The translations under genes and the position numbers were made by a program. Shown here in pieces: positions 42,064 to 51,052 of a stretch of 64,000 bases of DNA. This stretch comes from Nocardioides ganghwensis (GTDB lineage: Bacteria > Actinomycetota > Actinomycetes > Propionibacteriales > Nocardioidaceae): positions 1-64,000 of the forward strand of contig NZ_JACXYX010000002.1 of NCBI RefSeq assembly GCF_014779655.1, given 5' to 3'. The notes beneath the pieces are model-generated. The model was not told where the DNA came from. It searched no databases and saw nothing but the letters and a program-made list of their open reading frames with translations. Within the stretch, counting starts at the first letter, position 1. Each line of letters begins with the position of its first letter.

Positions 42064-42533
42064 GAGGCGTCCATGCCTTCCCAGTAGCCGGTGTCGTCGG
42101 CGACGACGGGGACGTTGAGCTGCACGCGCTCGCCGTTGCCGAAGTCGAAGGACAGCGGGACCACGTCGCCCGCGGTGAACTCGCCAGTCAGGACGATCTC
42201 GGCGGGCGGCTCGGCGAGGTTGACCAGGCCGCCGGCCGGGATCGTGACCGGCTCGAACTCCGCGACCTCGACCATCGCACCCTCGGCGCCGGCGATGCCG
42301 GTGAAGCTCTGCTCCTCCGAGCGGTCGTTGTTGGACAGGGACGCGATGAACGTGCCCGAGCCCTCGGCGGCCGAGACGACCACTGCGGAGAGGACGTCCA
42401 CCTCGCCCTCGCGGGTGTTGGCGCCGCTGCCCGGGGTGTAGTCGCGCTCCGTGGCGTAGTCGAAGCCACAGGAGGTCAGTGGTGCGGCGAGCGCGATGAC
42501 CGCGGCGGCGGTCGCGAGGGGTCGAAGTCGCAT
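42060..42533 (-). CDS. Lipoprotein of unknown function
   Basis: A 157-residue exported protein with a lipoprotein signal ending in the lipobox LTSC (Cys about residue 22). The remainder is a beta-rich domain with [29 protein letters not shown] strands, resembling the general layout of copper-chaperone-like (PCuAC-type) domains. The Met/His metal ligands of that family are not evident, so I do not assign it. It overlaps gpmA by ATGA. TAGGCT lies 7 nt upstream of the ATG. Confidence 0.75.
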   Translation of the reverse strand: MRLRPLATAAAVIALAAPLTSCGFDYATERDYTPGSGANTREGEVDVLSAVVVSAAEGSGTFIASLSNNDRSEEQSFTGIAGAEGAMVEVAEFEPVTIPAGGLVNLAEPPAEIVLTGEFTAGDVVPLSFDFGNGERVQLNVPVVADDTGYWEGMDAS

Positions 42534-42554
42534 GGCGGACAGCCTAGCGTCGGC

Positions 42555-43265
42555 TCAGGTCAGCCCGACCGTCCGCCCTGCGATCAAGATGGCCGCGACG
42601 ACGAGCGCGGTGAGCACGCCCGCCAGCACGAGCAGGCGCGGGGTGCCGGTCCGCAGCGCGAGGAGCATCGGGAGCGACCGCTCGCCCTCCTCGTGGTCGT
42701 CGACGAGGCCCGGCAGCGCGAGCAGCACGTGCACGCAGAGCCCGAGCGCCGCGGCCAGGGCGACCATGACCACGGTGGGTGGCGTGGTGGTGCCGACGCC
42801 GCCCCACCCGCCGTACGCCAGGAACGCGGGGTAGAGCGCGAAGCTCGCCACCCATGGCACGAACGACAGCGGCCGGGCGTGGAGCAGTCGGTCGCCGATC
42901 GCGGAGACCGCGAGGAGGGCGAGGTACGTCGCTCCCGCGCGTTGGCCGTGGGCCACCGCGAGCGGCACGACCAGCAGGACCGCGCAGGTGAGCGCGAACC
43001 ACACGGTGCCGGGGTCGAGCCGGTCGCCGGCGAGGGGCTTGTCTGGGCGGCGCCGGGTGTCGCGCCGGCGGTCGGTCAGGTCGTCGGCCCAGCCGAGGAC
43101 GGACTGGCCGACCAGGACGGTCGCCGCGACGAGCCCGACCTCGCGCAGCGGCCTGCCGGCCACGGCCGCCGCCGCGGCGAGCGCGGCCGCGGTCGCCAGC
43201 GCCTGGCGCGGATGGGCCGCCCGGACGAGGAGCAGCGACGGCGTCGTCGGCAGGGCCCGGGGCAT
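42555..43265 (-). CDS. UbiA-family prenyltransferase-like membrane protein
   Basis: A 236-residue membrane protein with about seven to eight helices. The first Asp-rich motif is visible as WADDLTDRRRDTRRRPDKP and PLAGDRLDPG follows, as in UbiA prenyltransferases. A second acidic segment, LPGLVDDHEEGERS, occupies the place of the second Asp-rich motif. Members attach polyprenyl groups to aromatic or sugar acceptors; this acceptor is unknown. It is shorter than most UbiA proteins (about 290 residues). The ATG at 43265 is preceded by CATACT. Confidence 0.78.
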   Translation of the reverse strand: MPRALPTTPSLLLVRAAHPRQALATAAALAAAAAVAGRPLREVGLVAATVLVGQSVLGWADDLTDRRRDTRRRPDKPLAGDRLDPGTVWFALTCAVLLVVPLAVAHGQRAGATYLALLAVSAIGDRLLHARPLSFVPWVASFALYPAFLAYGGWGGVGTTTPPTVVMVALAAALGLCVHVLLALPGLVDDHEEGERSLPMLLALRTGTPRLLVLAGVLTALVVAAILIAGRTVGLT

Positions 43266-43389
43266 GGGCCGAAGTATGGCCCGACGGAGGGCCCGGCGCC
43301 CGGTCCGACACGGGTGCGCACCACATGGACCCGGGATATGTCAAGCCCGCATAGGGCCTCTGACCTGCGCAAACGCGTCGGGAGCAGGT

Positions 43390-43407
43390 TCGAACCCGTG
43401 TTAGAAT
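43390..43407 (+). promoter_or_regulatory. carD promoter -10 overlapping an SOS-box-like site
   Basis: TAGAAT (43402-43407) is a strong -10 for carD. It is overlapped by TCGAAC-N4-GTTAGA (43390-43405), which matches the actinobacterial LexA consensus TCGAAC-N4-GTTCGA at 11 of 12 defined positions. The -35 region is poor. The Shine-Dalgarno AGGAAGGGGA is at 43416-43425. Confidence 0.45.
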
Positions 43408-43434
43408 GCTCACCTAGGAAGGGGAACTGAACAT

Positions 43435-43920
43435 ATGACTTTCACCGTCGGCGAAACGGTCGTCTATCCCAATCACGGGGCCGCAGTCATCGAGGACATC
43501 GAGATGCGGAAGATCAAGGGAGAGGACCGCCAGTACCTCGTCCTCAGGATTGTCGCCCAGCAGGACCTGGTCGTGCGAGTGCCGGCCTGCAACCTCGACC
43601 TCGTCGGCGTCCGCGACGTCGTCGACAAGGAGGGCCTCGACCGCGTCTTCGACGTGCTGCGCGCGGCCCACGTGGAGGAGCCGACCAACTGGTCGCGCCG
43701 CTACAAGGCCAACCTGGAGAAGCTGCACTCCGGTGACGTGATGAAGGTGTCGGAGGTCGTGCGCGACCTGTGGCGCCGCGAGCGTGACCGCGGCCTCTCG
43801 GCCGGCGAGAAGCGGATGCTGGCCAAGGCGCGCCAGATCCTGGTCTCCGAGCTCGCCCTGGCGGAGAAGACCAACGAGGACAAGGCCGAGGCCATGCTCG
43901 ACGAGGTGCTCGCCTCCTGA
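43435..43920 (+). CDS. carD: CarD family transcriptional regulator
   Basis: A 161-residue global regulator that binds the RNA polymerase beta subunit and stabilises the open complex. The N-terminal RNA polymerase-interacting domain ([20 protein letters not shown]) is followed by a helical DNA-binding domain with the conserved Trp in [18 protein letters not shown]. The length matches the mycobacterial protein. The ATG at 43435 follows AGGAAGGGG. An IspD-like gene starts 2 nt after the stop, matching the conserved carD-ispD order. Confidence 0.96.
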   Translation: MTFTVGETVVYPNHGAAVIEDIEMRKIKGEDRQYLVLRIVAQQDLVVRVPACNLDLVGVRDVVDKEGLDRVFDVLRAAHVEEPTNWSRRYKANLEKLHSGDVMKVSEVVRDLWRRERDRGLSAGEKRMLAKARQILVSELALAEKTNEDKAEAMLDEVLAS

Positions 43921-43922
43921 GC

Positions 43923-44504
43923 GTGAACGACGCCGATCGAGGCCCCTGGGACGACGTTCCCCGGGGCCTCGGTCTCGTTCTGGACGAGGACCGGGGCGCC
44001 CTGCCCTACACGCTGGTCCACGGGGAGGCGCTGGTGGCCTGCGCCGCCTGGGCGCTGGGTGAGGCCGGGGTCGACCTGGTCGACGCCAGCGTGCCGTGGT
44101 CCGGGCTCGTGGAGGCCGGGGAGGACCTCGTCCTGCACGACGCGCTCTGCCCGATGGCCCCGCCGGCCTTCATCACCGCCTGCCTCGAGCGGGCACGGGA
44201 GACCGGCCGCCCGGTGGTCGGCGTACGCCCGGTGACCGACACCGTCAAGGTCGTGGCCGACGGTGTCGTGGGGGAGACCCTCGACCGGGACGGCCTGCTC
44301 GCGATCGCCTCACCCCTGGTCCTGCCCGCCGCCGTCGTGGCGTCGCTCGCGCGACGACCGTCCGCCGACCTGGCGCGGGCCGTGGGCGACCTGGTCGCGG
44401 CTGGTCACCAGGTCGAGACCGTCGAGGCGCCCCCGGAGGGCCGGCGGGTGGCCACGGACGAGGACGTACGGCTCCTCGAGGCCCTCACGCTTCCGCTCCG
44501 CTGA
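43923..44504 (+). CDS. IspD-like protein lacking the nucleotide-binding N-terminus
   Basis: A 193-residue protein whose residues about 60-190 follow the second half of Isp[14 protein letters not shown] (cf. HDAARP), VTDTVKVV (cf. DTLK), [15 protein letters not shown] (cf. RxxLWxxQTPQ) and [12 protein letters not shown] (cf. TTPEDLxLAE). The CTP-binding start with LAAGxGxR is replaced by a short unrelated segment, and key catalytic Lys/Asp residues are gone, so transferase activity is unlikely. GTG at 43923 lies 2 nt after carD. Its 3' end overlaps the true ispD, which faces it, by 20 nt. It may be a diverged relic of an ancestral carD-ispD operon or have taken on a regulatory role. Confidence 0.75.
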   Translation: MNDADRGPWDDVPRGLGLVLDEDRGALPYTLVHGEALVACAAWALGEAGVDLVDASVPWSGLVEAGEDLVLHDALCPMAPPAFITACLERARETGRPVVGVRPVTDTVKVVADGVVGETLDRDGLLAIASPLVLPAAVVASLARRPSADLARAVGDLVAAGHQVETVEAPPEGRRVATDEDVRLLEALTLPLR

Positions 44505-45192
44505 GCGGGCTGAGCTCCTCCGCGAGCGCGACGTCCTCGGGGAAGGTGACCTTGAGGTTCAGGGAGCTCCCGGGGACCGCGGTGACGACGACGTCGCCGT
44601 ACGCCGCCATGCAGGCGGACGTGTCGGTGCCCTCGAACCCCTCCCGTGCTGCGGCCCGGTAGGCCGCGAGCAGGTCGCCGGCGCGGAACGCCTGCGGCGT
44701 CTGGACCCCGCCCAGCGACTCGGTGACCGGAGCCAGGTCGTGGTGCACCAGCTGGGTCACCGGGACCACCGGCACGGCCCCGCCGGACCCACGGGCCGCC
44801 TCGACGACGGCCTGCCACAGGGGCAGGCCCGCCAGCGGACGAGCGCCGTCGTGGACGACGACGACCTCCACCTCGCCCGACTCGACGTCGGCGGCGAGGA
44901 CCTGCAGCGCGGCCCACTCCGAGGCGTGCCGCGTCGCCCCGCCGTCGACCACCAGCACCTCGCGATCGCCGAGGTGGGGGCCGACGGCCTCCCCGACGGC
45001 GGCCCGGTCCTCGGGCCGCACCACGAGCAGCACCCGGCGTACGCCGGGCAGGGCGAGCGCGTCGCGCAGCGACCACACCAGGACGGGCACCCCGCGCAGC
45101 GGCAGCAGCACCTTGTTGACCTCGGCGCCGACCCGGCTCCCCGACCCCGCGGCCAGGATCACCACGGCCGTGGCGGGCGGGTCGGCCGTCAC
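44485..45192 (-). CDS. ispD: 2-C-methyl-D-erythritol 4-phosphate cytidylyltransferase
   Basis: A 235-residue enzyme of the MEP isoprenoid pathway, forming CDP-ME from MEP and CTP. It has the intact nucleotide-binding start [42 protein letters not shown] and the final [15 protein letters not shown]. One oddity is that the usual PVxDTxK segment reads [11 protein letters not shown] at 45192 overlaps the ispF stop (GTGA), so the two are coupled. Confidence 0.92.
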   Translation of the reverse strand: MTADPPATAVVILAAGSGSRVGAEVNKVLLPLRGVPVLVWSLRDALALPGVRRVLLVVRPEDRAAVGEAVGPHLGDREVLVVDGGATRHASEWAALQVLAADVESGEVEVVVVHDGARPLAGLPLWQAVVEAARGSGGAVPVVPVTQLVHHDLAPVTESLGGVQTPQAFRAGDLLAAYRAAAREGFEGTDTSACMAAYGDVVVTAVPGSSLNLKVTFPEDVALAEELSPLSGAEA

Positions 45193-45674
45193 CGCGTGAC
45201 CAGCGCGGTCGCGATCGCCGCCACGCCCTCGCCGCGACCGGTGAGGCCCAGGCCGTCCGTCGTCGTGGCCGAGAGGCTGACCGGGGCGCCGACCGCGGCC
45301 GACAGGGCCGCCGTGGCCTCGTCGCGCCGCGGCCCGAGCCGCGGGACGTTGCCGATGACCTGCACGGCGACGTTGCCGATCTCCCAGCCGGCGGCACGTA
45401 CGCGTCGTGCGGTCTCCGCCAGGAGCGTGGCGCCGGAGGCGCCCGCCCACTCCGGCTCGGCGGTGCCGAAGTGGCTGCCGAGGTCGCCCAGTCCGGCAGC
45501 GGAGAACAGTGCGTCGCAGGCGGCGTGGGCCGCGACGTCCGCGTCGGAGTGGCCCTCCAGGCCGGCCGGTTCGTCGGGCCACGCGAGCCCGGCGAGGTGC
45601 ATGGGCACACCCGGGACGAGACGGTGCACGTCGGTGCCGATCCCGACGCTCGGGGTGGGGAAGGGTGAGGTCAC
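45189..45674 (-). CDS. ispF: 2-C-methyl-D-erythritol 2,4-cyclodiphosphate synthase
   Basis: A 161-residue MEP-pathway enzyme. The metal site is in GIGTDVHRL (Asp and His); [18 protein letters not shown] with the second metal His, HFGTAEPEW and the C-terminal [14 protein letters not shown] are all present. It lies upstream of and overlaps ispD (GTGA), the reverse of the usual ispD-ispF order. CATGAT ends 6 nt before the GTG at 45674, a leaderless promoter divergent from the sulfite-oxidase-like gene. Confidence 0.95.
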   Translation of the reverse strand: MTSPFPTPSVGIGTDVHRLVPGVPMHLAGLAWPDEPAGLEGHSDADVAAHAACDALFSAAGLGDLGSHFGTAEPEWAGASGATLLAETARRVRAAGWEIGNVAVQVIGNVPRLGPRRDEATAALSAAVGAPVSLSATTTDGLGLTGRGEGVAAIATALVTR

Positions 45675-45710
45675 GTCGGCATCATGCCCGACGCCCGTCA
45701 CAATGGGAGC
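45675..45710. promoter_or_regulatory. Compact divergent leaderless promoters, ispF and oxidoreductase
   Basis: In 36 bp, CATGAT on the minus strand (45686-45681) and CACAAT on the plus strand (45699-45704) each end 6 nt from their start codons (GTG 45674 and GTG 45711). Neither gene has a Shine-Dalgarno. Confidence 0.5.
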
Positions 45711-47228
45711 GTGACCACTCGCCGTCCGCCCTGGGTGCTGGCCGGAGTCCTCGCCGGACTCGCAGGCCTGGCCACCAGCTATGCCACGGCGATGGTGCTG
45801 ACCATCCGCGAGTCGCCGGTCGTGGCCGTGGCGGAGCTGGTCATCAGGCTCACGCCCGGGCCGGTGGTCGAGAGCGCCATCTCGATCCTGGGGCTCTTCG
45901 ACAAGCCGTTCCTCGTCGCGGTCATCCTGCTCGTGCTGCTGGCCCTCTTCGCGCTGGCGGGGATGCTGGCACGGCGCAGCTGGTGGGCGCCCCTCCTGGT
46001 GTGGTTCCCACTCGCCGGCGTGGGCCTGGTCGCGGTGCTGGTCCAGCGTGGCGCCGGCCCGGTCGACGTCCTGCCCGTCGCGGTCGGGCTGGTCACCTGG
46101 GTCACGCTCCACTCGGCCCTCACCGACGCGCTGCACCGCGGCCTGAGCCGGCCCGACCTGGAGTCCCACGAGCGGCGGGTCTTCCTCGTCGTCGCCGGGG
46201 TGGTGTCGGTCGCAGCGGTCGGGATCGCCGTCGCCGGCCGGCTGGTGGGAGCGGGCCGCCGCCACGTCGAGGTGAGCCGCCGGCTGCTCCGCATCCCCGG
46301 GGTGACGCGGCGCCAACCCCCGGCCGACACCTCCGTCGGGCTCGAGGGGATCGCGCCGTGGCAGACGCCCAACGAGGACTTCTACCTGATCGACACGACC
46401 ATCGCGAAGCCGACCATCGAGCCGGAGGACTGGTCGCTGCGCATCCACGGACTGGTCGAGCGCGAGCTGACCCTCAGCTACTCCGACCTGGTCCGGCGCC
46501 AGATGACCGAGTCGTGGATCACCCTCAACTGCGTGAGCAACGAGGTCGGCGGGGGCCTGGTGGGCAACGCCCGCTGGAGCGGCGTACGGATCGCGGACCT
46601 CCTCGCCGACCTCGGCGTCTCCGACGAGGCCGACTGCGTCCTGCAGACCTCGCACGACGGCTGGACCTGCGCCACCCCGCTCGCCGCCCTCACCGACGAC
46701 CGCGACGCCATGCTCGCCGTCGCGATGAACGGCCGGCCGCTGCCGATCGAGCACGGCTTCCCCGTGCGCACGATCGTGCCCGGCCTCTACGGCTACGTGT
46801 CGGCCACCAAGTGGGTCGTCGACCTGCGGGTGAGCACGTTCGCCGAGTCCACCGGCTACTGGACGACGCGCGGGTGGTCGGCCGAGGGACCGGTCAAGAT
46901 CGCCTCGCGCATCGACGTCCCGCGCGGCGGCGACGAGGTGCCGGCCGGTCCGGTGTCGTTCGGCGGCGTGGCCTGGCACCAGCGCACGGGCATCGAGTCG
47001 GTCGAGGTGCAGGTCGACGGGGGCGAGTGGACGGCCGCCGAGCTCGGTGGGGTGCCGTCGGTGGACACGTGGGTCCAGTGGGCGGTGACCCTCGACGTGG
47101 CGGAGGGCGACCACGAGGTCCGGGTGCGGGCCACCGGCAAGGACGGCGAGACCCAGACGAGCGTCGTACGGGCTACCGACCCCGACGGCGCCACGGGCTG
47201 GCACGCCATCGAGTTCAGCGCCGTGTGA
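45711..47228 (+). CDS. Membrane-anchored molybdopterin oxidoreductase (sulfite oxidase family)
   Basis: A 505-residue protein. The first 190 residues contain about five membrane helices. The rest is a sulfite-oxidase-type Mo-cofactor domain with the ligand Cys in [10 protein letters not shown] and the substrate pocket [18 protein letters not shown] Mo-co dimerisation-type immunoglobulin-like domain ([20 protein letters not shown]) ends the protein. It would oxidise or reduce a small oxyanion or sulfoxide outside the membrane; the substrate is unknown. GTG 45711 is set by CACAAT 6 nt upstream. It interrupts the ancestral ispF-cysS neighbourhood. Confidence 0.86.
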   Translation: MTTRRPPWVLAGVLAGLAGLATSYATAMVLTIRESPVVAVAELVIRLTPGPVVESAISILGLFDKPFLVAVILLVLLALFALAGMLARRSWWAPLLVWFPLAGVGLVAVLVQRGAGPVDVLPVAVGLVTWVTLHSALTDALHRGLSRPDLESHERRVFLVVAGVVSVAAVGIAVAGRLVGAGRRHVEVSRRLLRIPGVTRRQPPADTSVGLEGIAPWQTPNEDFYLIDTTIAKPTIEPEDWSLRIHGLVERELTLSYSDLVRRQMTESWITLNCVSNEVGGGLVGNARWSGVRIADLLADLGVSDEADCVLQTSHDGWTCATPLAALTDDRDAMLAVAMNGRPLPIEHGFPVRTIVPGLYGYVSATKWVVDLRVSTFAESTGYWTTRGWSAEGPVKIASRIDVPRGGDEVPAGPVSFGGVAWHQRTGIESVEVQVDGGEWTAAELGGVPSVDTWVQWAVTLDVAEGDHEVRVRATGKDGETQTSVVRATDPDGATGWHAIEFSAV

Positions 47229-47245
47229 CCGTCCGAGCCGTGATC

Positions 47246-47284
47246 GGGGAGCGGTGGCCTGCTCAGGGCGAGCCGGGACTCCCC
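47246..47284. repeat. 39-bp direct repeat, copy 1
   Basis: The element begins GGGGAGCGGTGG and ends GGGACTCCCC, so its 6-bp ends are inverted. It differs from the copy at 48292-48330 by one base. It overlaps the 3' end of the AbiEi/DUF559-like gene, whose stop lies inside it. Confidence 0.9.
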
Positions 47285-48225
47285 GATCCCACCTCGCACC
47301 CGGGCGAGCACGGTCGGGCGCTGCCCGCCCAGCCGCGGAGCGCGAAGAACCCGGCCAGCAACCGCGCCGTACGGCAGGGCCAGCCGAAGACCTGGGCGTA
47401 CCTCAGCCGCGGCACCACGAGCCCGCCCGCGATGTCCTGCAGGTCGCGGTCGGCGTCGTCGTCCTTCTGGGCGCTGCCGTCGTGGTGCCCGCCGTCGAGC
47501 TCCAGGTGCGCGCCGAGGTCCTCGAAGAGCATGTCGCGGTACTCGCGTCCGCGCCGCCCCCGTTCCGGGGCCTGGTGACGCGTGGGCACAGGGAGCCGGT
47601 GCGGGCGCAGGACGCGCTCGAGCAGGCCGTTCTCCAGCACGGAATGGGTGCCCGCGGCCAGGTCGTCGACCAGCGCGGCCACCAGCTGCCGGCGCGAGTG
47701 CCGGGGCCGCTCGGCGAGGCTCGAGGCGAGGCGGCTCGCGGTCGTACGTCGTGACCCGACGAGCTCGCACAGGAGCGCGATGGCTTCGTGGTCGGTCCGC
47801 GCCCGGTCGGCACCGACGATCGCCGCCGTCTCGAGGTGCAACCGGGGTGGAGACCGGTTCCAGGCCACGTGGTCGTCGAGGTCGCGCATCCTGGTGATCC
47901 GGATGCCACGACGCGTGCCGACCCAACGCGACCAGTCGATCGCCACCTCGATCGGCTCGCCGGGCGAGGTCGGCGGCTCGGGCAGCGCGTGGCGTCCGGC
48001 CAGCGCGGCGGGCTCGGCGTACAGCGCGGCGGCCCAGCAGCGCTGGGCGTAGGGCGGGGTGCCGGTGTGGTCGACGTACACGCCGGGGTGGACCGCGGTC
48101 AGCGAGCGCCGGCGCAGCAGCGTCTCGACCTGCGGCTTGCTCAGGCCGAGCTCCCGCACCTGGCGTCGGTTCACCACGCCGTCCTGGGCGCGGAGGACGG
48201 CGGTGAGGGCGGGCGGCAGGTCCAT
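47263..48225 (-). CDS. AbiEi-like N-terminal and DUF559/Vsr-like C-terminal protein
   Basis: A 320-residue protein. Residues 1-60 resemble the AbiEi antitoxin-type winged helix ([29 protein letters not shown]). The C-terminal part (about 225-300) has the DUF559/Vsr-like nuclease pattern [23 protein letters not shown], then [20 protein letters not shown]. This combination is frequent in actinobacterial accessory DNA; the function is unknown, and defence or DNA repair are guesses. ATG at 48225 is chosen; a GTG 6 nt upstream is possible. The gene lies between two 39-bp direct repeats, and its last codons and stop are inside copy 1. Confidence 0.75.
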   Translation of the reverse strand: MDLPPALTAVLRAQDGVVNRRQVRELGLSKPQVETLLRRRSLTAVHPGVYVDHTGTPPYAQRCWAAALYAEPAALAGRHALPEPPTSPGEPIEVAIDWSRWVGTRRGIRITRMRDLDDHVAWNRSPPRLHLETAAIVGADRARTDHEAIALLCELVGSRRTTASRLASSLAERPRHSRRQLVAALVDDLAAGTHSVLENGLLERVLRPHRLPVPTRHQAPERGRRGREYRDMLFEDLGAHLELDGGHHDGSAQKDDDADRDLQDIAGGLVVPRLRYAQVFGWPCRTARLLAGFFALRGWAGSARPCSPGCEVGSGSPGSP

Positions 48226-48291
48226 GGGCACCCGATGCCCGACGGCGGCCAGCGCACACCCGCCGGCCCGGAGCCTGTGGACAAGTGGTTC

Positions 48292-48330
48292 GGGGAGCGG
48301 TGGCCTGCTCACGGCGAGCCGGGACTCCCC
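48292..48330. repeat. 39-bp direct repeat, copy 2
   Basis: It matches 47246-47284 at 38 of 39 positions. It lies in the short gap between the stop of the C39-like peptidase gene (48335) and the start of the AbiEi/DUF559-like gene. The inverted ends GGGGAG/CTCCCC could also form a hairpin at the peptidase 3' end. Confidence 0.9.
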
Positions 48331-48334
48331 AGTG

Positions 48335-49537
48335 TCAGCTGTTGCGGATGACGTACGCCGTGCCGCCGGAGGCGGCGATCCACAGCCGCTCGAACTGGGC
48401 GCGGTCGTAGACGCGGCGCACCTCGGCGTTGGTGGCGCCGGCCGGGTCGTTGACGACGACGTCGCCGTCGGCCTCGAAGCCGACGACAACCAGCAGGTGG
48501 CCGTTGCTCGCCGAGATCGGCGCACCGCTGAGCTGGTTGCGGCCGAACGCGATCGAGACGATGAGCGGCACCCCTGCGGCGATGAGGTCCTCGGCCTCGC
48601 GCAGGTCGCGCAGCCGGGTGACGTAGGAGTCGCCGGCGACGAGCGTCGCGGCGTACGCGGTGTTGAACGCCCAGTTGCCGGTGCCGCGGTAGCCGTGGTC
48701 GTAGACCATCTTGGCGGTGTGGTCGACCACGGCGTCGGCGTGGCCCGCCGTGATGCCGCGCGGGCTGGGGGAGATGCCGTAGTAGGCGAGCACCATGGCC
48801 GTCGAGGTCGGCGAGCACCACGCCTCACCGCCACCGCCCCACTTCGGGTAGTGGCCGCTGTGGACCATCTGGGAGTACGTCGGGACCGCGAGCACGGTGC
48901 CGGCGGCAGGCCCGGGCTTCGAGGGAGGCCGGGCGGCGTCGGCGTCTGCCGAGGCCACCGCGCCGACGCGCTCCAGGCTCACGGCGAGGCCGGACCCGCG
49001 CGGCCGCATCAGCGTCACCCGCGCCTGCCACGACGTCACCGAGCCTGCGGCGAGCCACGTGTCCGCGCTGACCTGGCCGAGGTCGTCGGTCTGGCCGGAG
49101 TAGGTCCGTCGGGAGACGGGGCGGTTCGTGAGGTTCCAGTCGGCGACGGTGTCCCACGTGCCGGTGCGCCCGCTCGCGTCGCGGGCCCGGACCTCGACCC
49201 TGACCAGGCTCTTGCCCGGCGTCGTCGCCTCCCAGCTCGGGACGAGCGCGGTCGCGCCGAAGCCCGGGGTGGCCCACGGAGAGGTCCAGGTGCCGGCCTC
49301 GTACGCCTTGCCCGCGACCGTGCGCGGCTTCGGCCTGCGCAGCGCCACCTGGCCGCGGCCCATCTTGAGGCCCTTGCGGGTGCCTGCCTTGAGCTCGGCG
49401 TAGCTGCTCCAGGAGGTCAGCTGCACCTGCGGGGTGGCCCGCTTGCGCGCCTCGGTCTGGGTCGCGGCGCCCGCTGGGGGCACCAGCGCCGTGGCGAGGA
49501 GCAGGGGAAGGACGAGGGTGGCGGCACGTCGGAGCAC
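48335..49537 (-). CDS. Secreted C39-like cysteine peptidase
   Basis: A 400-residue exported protein. The signal peptide (MLRRAATLVLPLLLATALVP, then PAGA-ATQ) is followed by a beta-rich N-terminal domain (about residues 40-215). A C39-family-like domain comes next with the catalytic Cys in GGEAWCSPTSTAMVLAYYG, His in NGHLLVVVGF and the following VNDPAG. It probably cleaves peptides outside the cell; the substrate is unknown. The frame opens at GTG 49567, but I prefer GTG 49537: it starts at the signal peptide, and TATCGT ends 6 nt before it. Confidence 0.8.
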   Translation of the reverse strand: MLRRAATLVLPLLLATALVPPAGAATQTEARKRATPQVQLTSWSSYAELKAGTRKGLKMGRGQVALRRPKPRTVAGKAYEAGTWTSPWATPGFGATALVPSWEATTPGKSLVRVEVRARDASGRTGTWDTVADWNLTNRPVSRRTYSGQTDDLGQVSADTWLAAGSVTSWQARVTLMRPRGSGLAVSLERVGAVASADADAARPPSKPGPAAGTVLAVPTYSQMVHSGHYPKWGGGGEAWCSPTSTAMVLAYYGISPSPRGITAGHADAVVDHTAKMVYDHGYRGTGNWAFNTAYAATLVAGDSYVTRLRDLREAEDLIAAGVPLIVSIAFGRNQLSGAPISASNGHLLVVVGFEADGDVVVNDPAGATNAEVRRVYDRAQFERLWIAASGGTAYVIRNS

Positions 49538-49647
49538 CGGTCGACGATAACCCGAGAAGTCCCACACGTCTCAGGAGTCACAGGCTCGGTCCCGCGGCCG
49601 CACCCGCGGAAGCCAGCCGATCGGCCCTCCACCCCTAGACTTGCCCG

Positions 49648-51048
49648 GTGACCCTGAGGCTCCACGACACCGCGACGCGCGAGACCCGCGACTTCGTCCC
49701 CCTGGTCCCCGGCCGGGCGGGGATCTACGTGTGTGGTCTCACCGTCCAGTCCGAGCCGCACGTCGGCCACGTGCGCTCGGCGGTCAACTTCGACGTGCTG
49801 CGGCGCTGGCTCTCCGCCACCGGCCACGAGGTCGACTTCATCCGCAACGTCACCGACATCGACGACAAGATCCTCGCGAAGTCGGCCGCGCAGGGCGTCC
49901 ACTGGTACGCCCTCGCCGCCGCCATGAAGCGCGAGCTCGACGCGGCCCTCGCGGCCATCAACGTGCTGCCGCCGACCTACGAGCCGGGTGCGACCGGGCA
50001 CGTGCCGGAGATCGTCGAGCTCATCGAGCAGCTCATCGCGCGCGGGCACGCCTACGCCGCCGAGGACGGCAGCGGCGACGTCTACTTCGACGTGCGCAGC
50101 TGGCCGGCGTACGGCGAGCTGACCCGTCAGAAGCTCGAGGACATGGAGCCCGCCGGCGACGCCGACCCGCGCGGCAAGCGCGACCCGCGCGACTTCGCCC
50201 TGTGGAAGGGGTGGAAGAAGGACTCCGAGCCGCAGACCGCGTCGTGGCCCTCCCCGTGGGGCCCCGGACGTCCGGGCTGGCACATCGAGTGCTCGGCGAT
50301 GGCCGGCAAGTACCTCGGCCCCGCCTTCGACGTCCACGGCGGCGGCGTCGACCTGCGTTTCCCGCACCACGAGAACGAGCAGGCCCAGTCGCGCGCGGCC
50401 GGGCGGCCGTTCGCGTCCTACTGGCTGCACAACGCCTGGATCACCACCGCCGGCGAGAAGATGAGCAAGTCGCTCGGCAACTCGCTGCTCATCCCGTCCG
50501 TGCTCGAGCGGGTGCGCGGGATCGAGCTGCGCTACTACATGGTCGCGGCGCACTACCGCTCCCACGTCGAGTTCAGCTTCGAGGCGCTGGACGAGGCGGC
50601 CAAGGCGTTCCGCCGGGTCGAGGACTTCCTCGACCGGGCCGCGCCGGTCGTCGGCGCCTGGTTCGCGGCGATGCCGGACGCGTTCGTCGCGGCGATGGAC
50701 GACGACCTCGGCACGCCGGCGGCGGTCGCGGTCATCCACGACTCGGTCCGTGAGGGCAACCGGCTGCTGGCCGAGGGGGCGTCCGACGCGCTGAGCCAGA
50801 AGTTCGGCGAGGTGATCGCGATGCTCGACGTCCTCGGCCTCAACCCCGCCGACCCGGCGTGGGCCGAGCGCGGCTCGGACGACCGGCTGACCGAGGTCGT
50901 CGACGCCCTGGTCAGGGGACTGCTCGAGGAGAGGACGGCGGCGCGCGAGGCGAAGGACTGGGCCCGCGCCGACGCCATCCGCGACCGGATCAAGGCGGCC
51001 GGTGTCGAGGTCGAGGACACCCCGACCGGCCCGAAGTGGAGCGTGTGA
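49648..51048 (+). CDS. cysS: Cysteinyl-tRNA synthetase
   Basis: A 466-residue class I synthetase. Its zinc ligands are visible at [13 protein letters not shown] (Cys plus the HIGH-type signature HVGH), WHIECSAMA and HHENE. The KMSKS loop is intact in [19 protein letters not shown] ends 6 nt before the GTG at 49648, so it is probably leaderless. rlmB follows 4 nt after the stop, the conserved actinobacterial cysS-rlmB pair. Confidence 0.96.
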   Translation: MTLRLHDTATRETRDFVPLVPGRAGIYVCGLTVQSEPHVGHVRSAVNFDVLRRWLSATGHEVDFIRNVTDIDDKILAKSAAQGVHWYALAAAMKRELDAALAAINVLPPTYEPGATGHVPEIVELIEQLIARGHAYAAEDGSGDVYFDVRSWPAYGELTRQKLEDMEPAGDADPRGKRDPRDFALWKGWKKDSEPQTASWPSPWGPGRPGWHIECSAMAGKYLGPAFDVHGGGVDLRFPHHENEQAQSRAAGRPFASYWLHNAWITTAGEKMSKSLGNSLLIPSVLERVRGIELRYYMVAAHYRSHVEFSFEALDEAAKAFRRVEDFLDRAAPVVGAWFAAMPDAFVAAMDDDLGTPAAVAVIHDSVREGNRLLAEGASDALSQKFGEVIAMLDVLGLNPADPAWAERGSDDRLTEVVDALVRGLLEERTAAREAKDWARADAIRDRIKAAGVEVEDTPTGPKWSV

Positions 51049-51052
51049 GGCA

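Noticed and set aside
42060..42533. Assignment as a PCuAC copper chaperone
   Set aside because: Only the general size and beta-rich layout agree; the Met and His copper ligands are not present.
47246..48330. Insertion sequence between the 39-bp repeats
   Set aside because: The enclosed gene has no transposase motif and the repeats are direct, not terminal inverted repeats of the whole segment.
48335..49567. GTG 49567 as start of the C39-like peptidase
   Set aside because: It would add ten residues before the signal peptide, while GTG 49537 starts at the signal and has a -10-like TATCGT 6 nt upstream.
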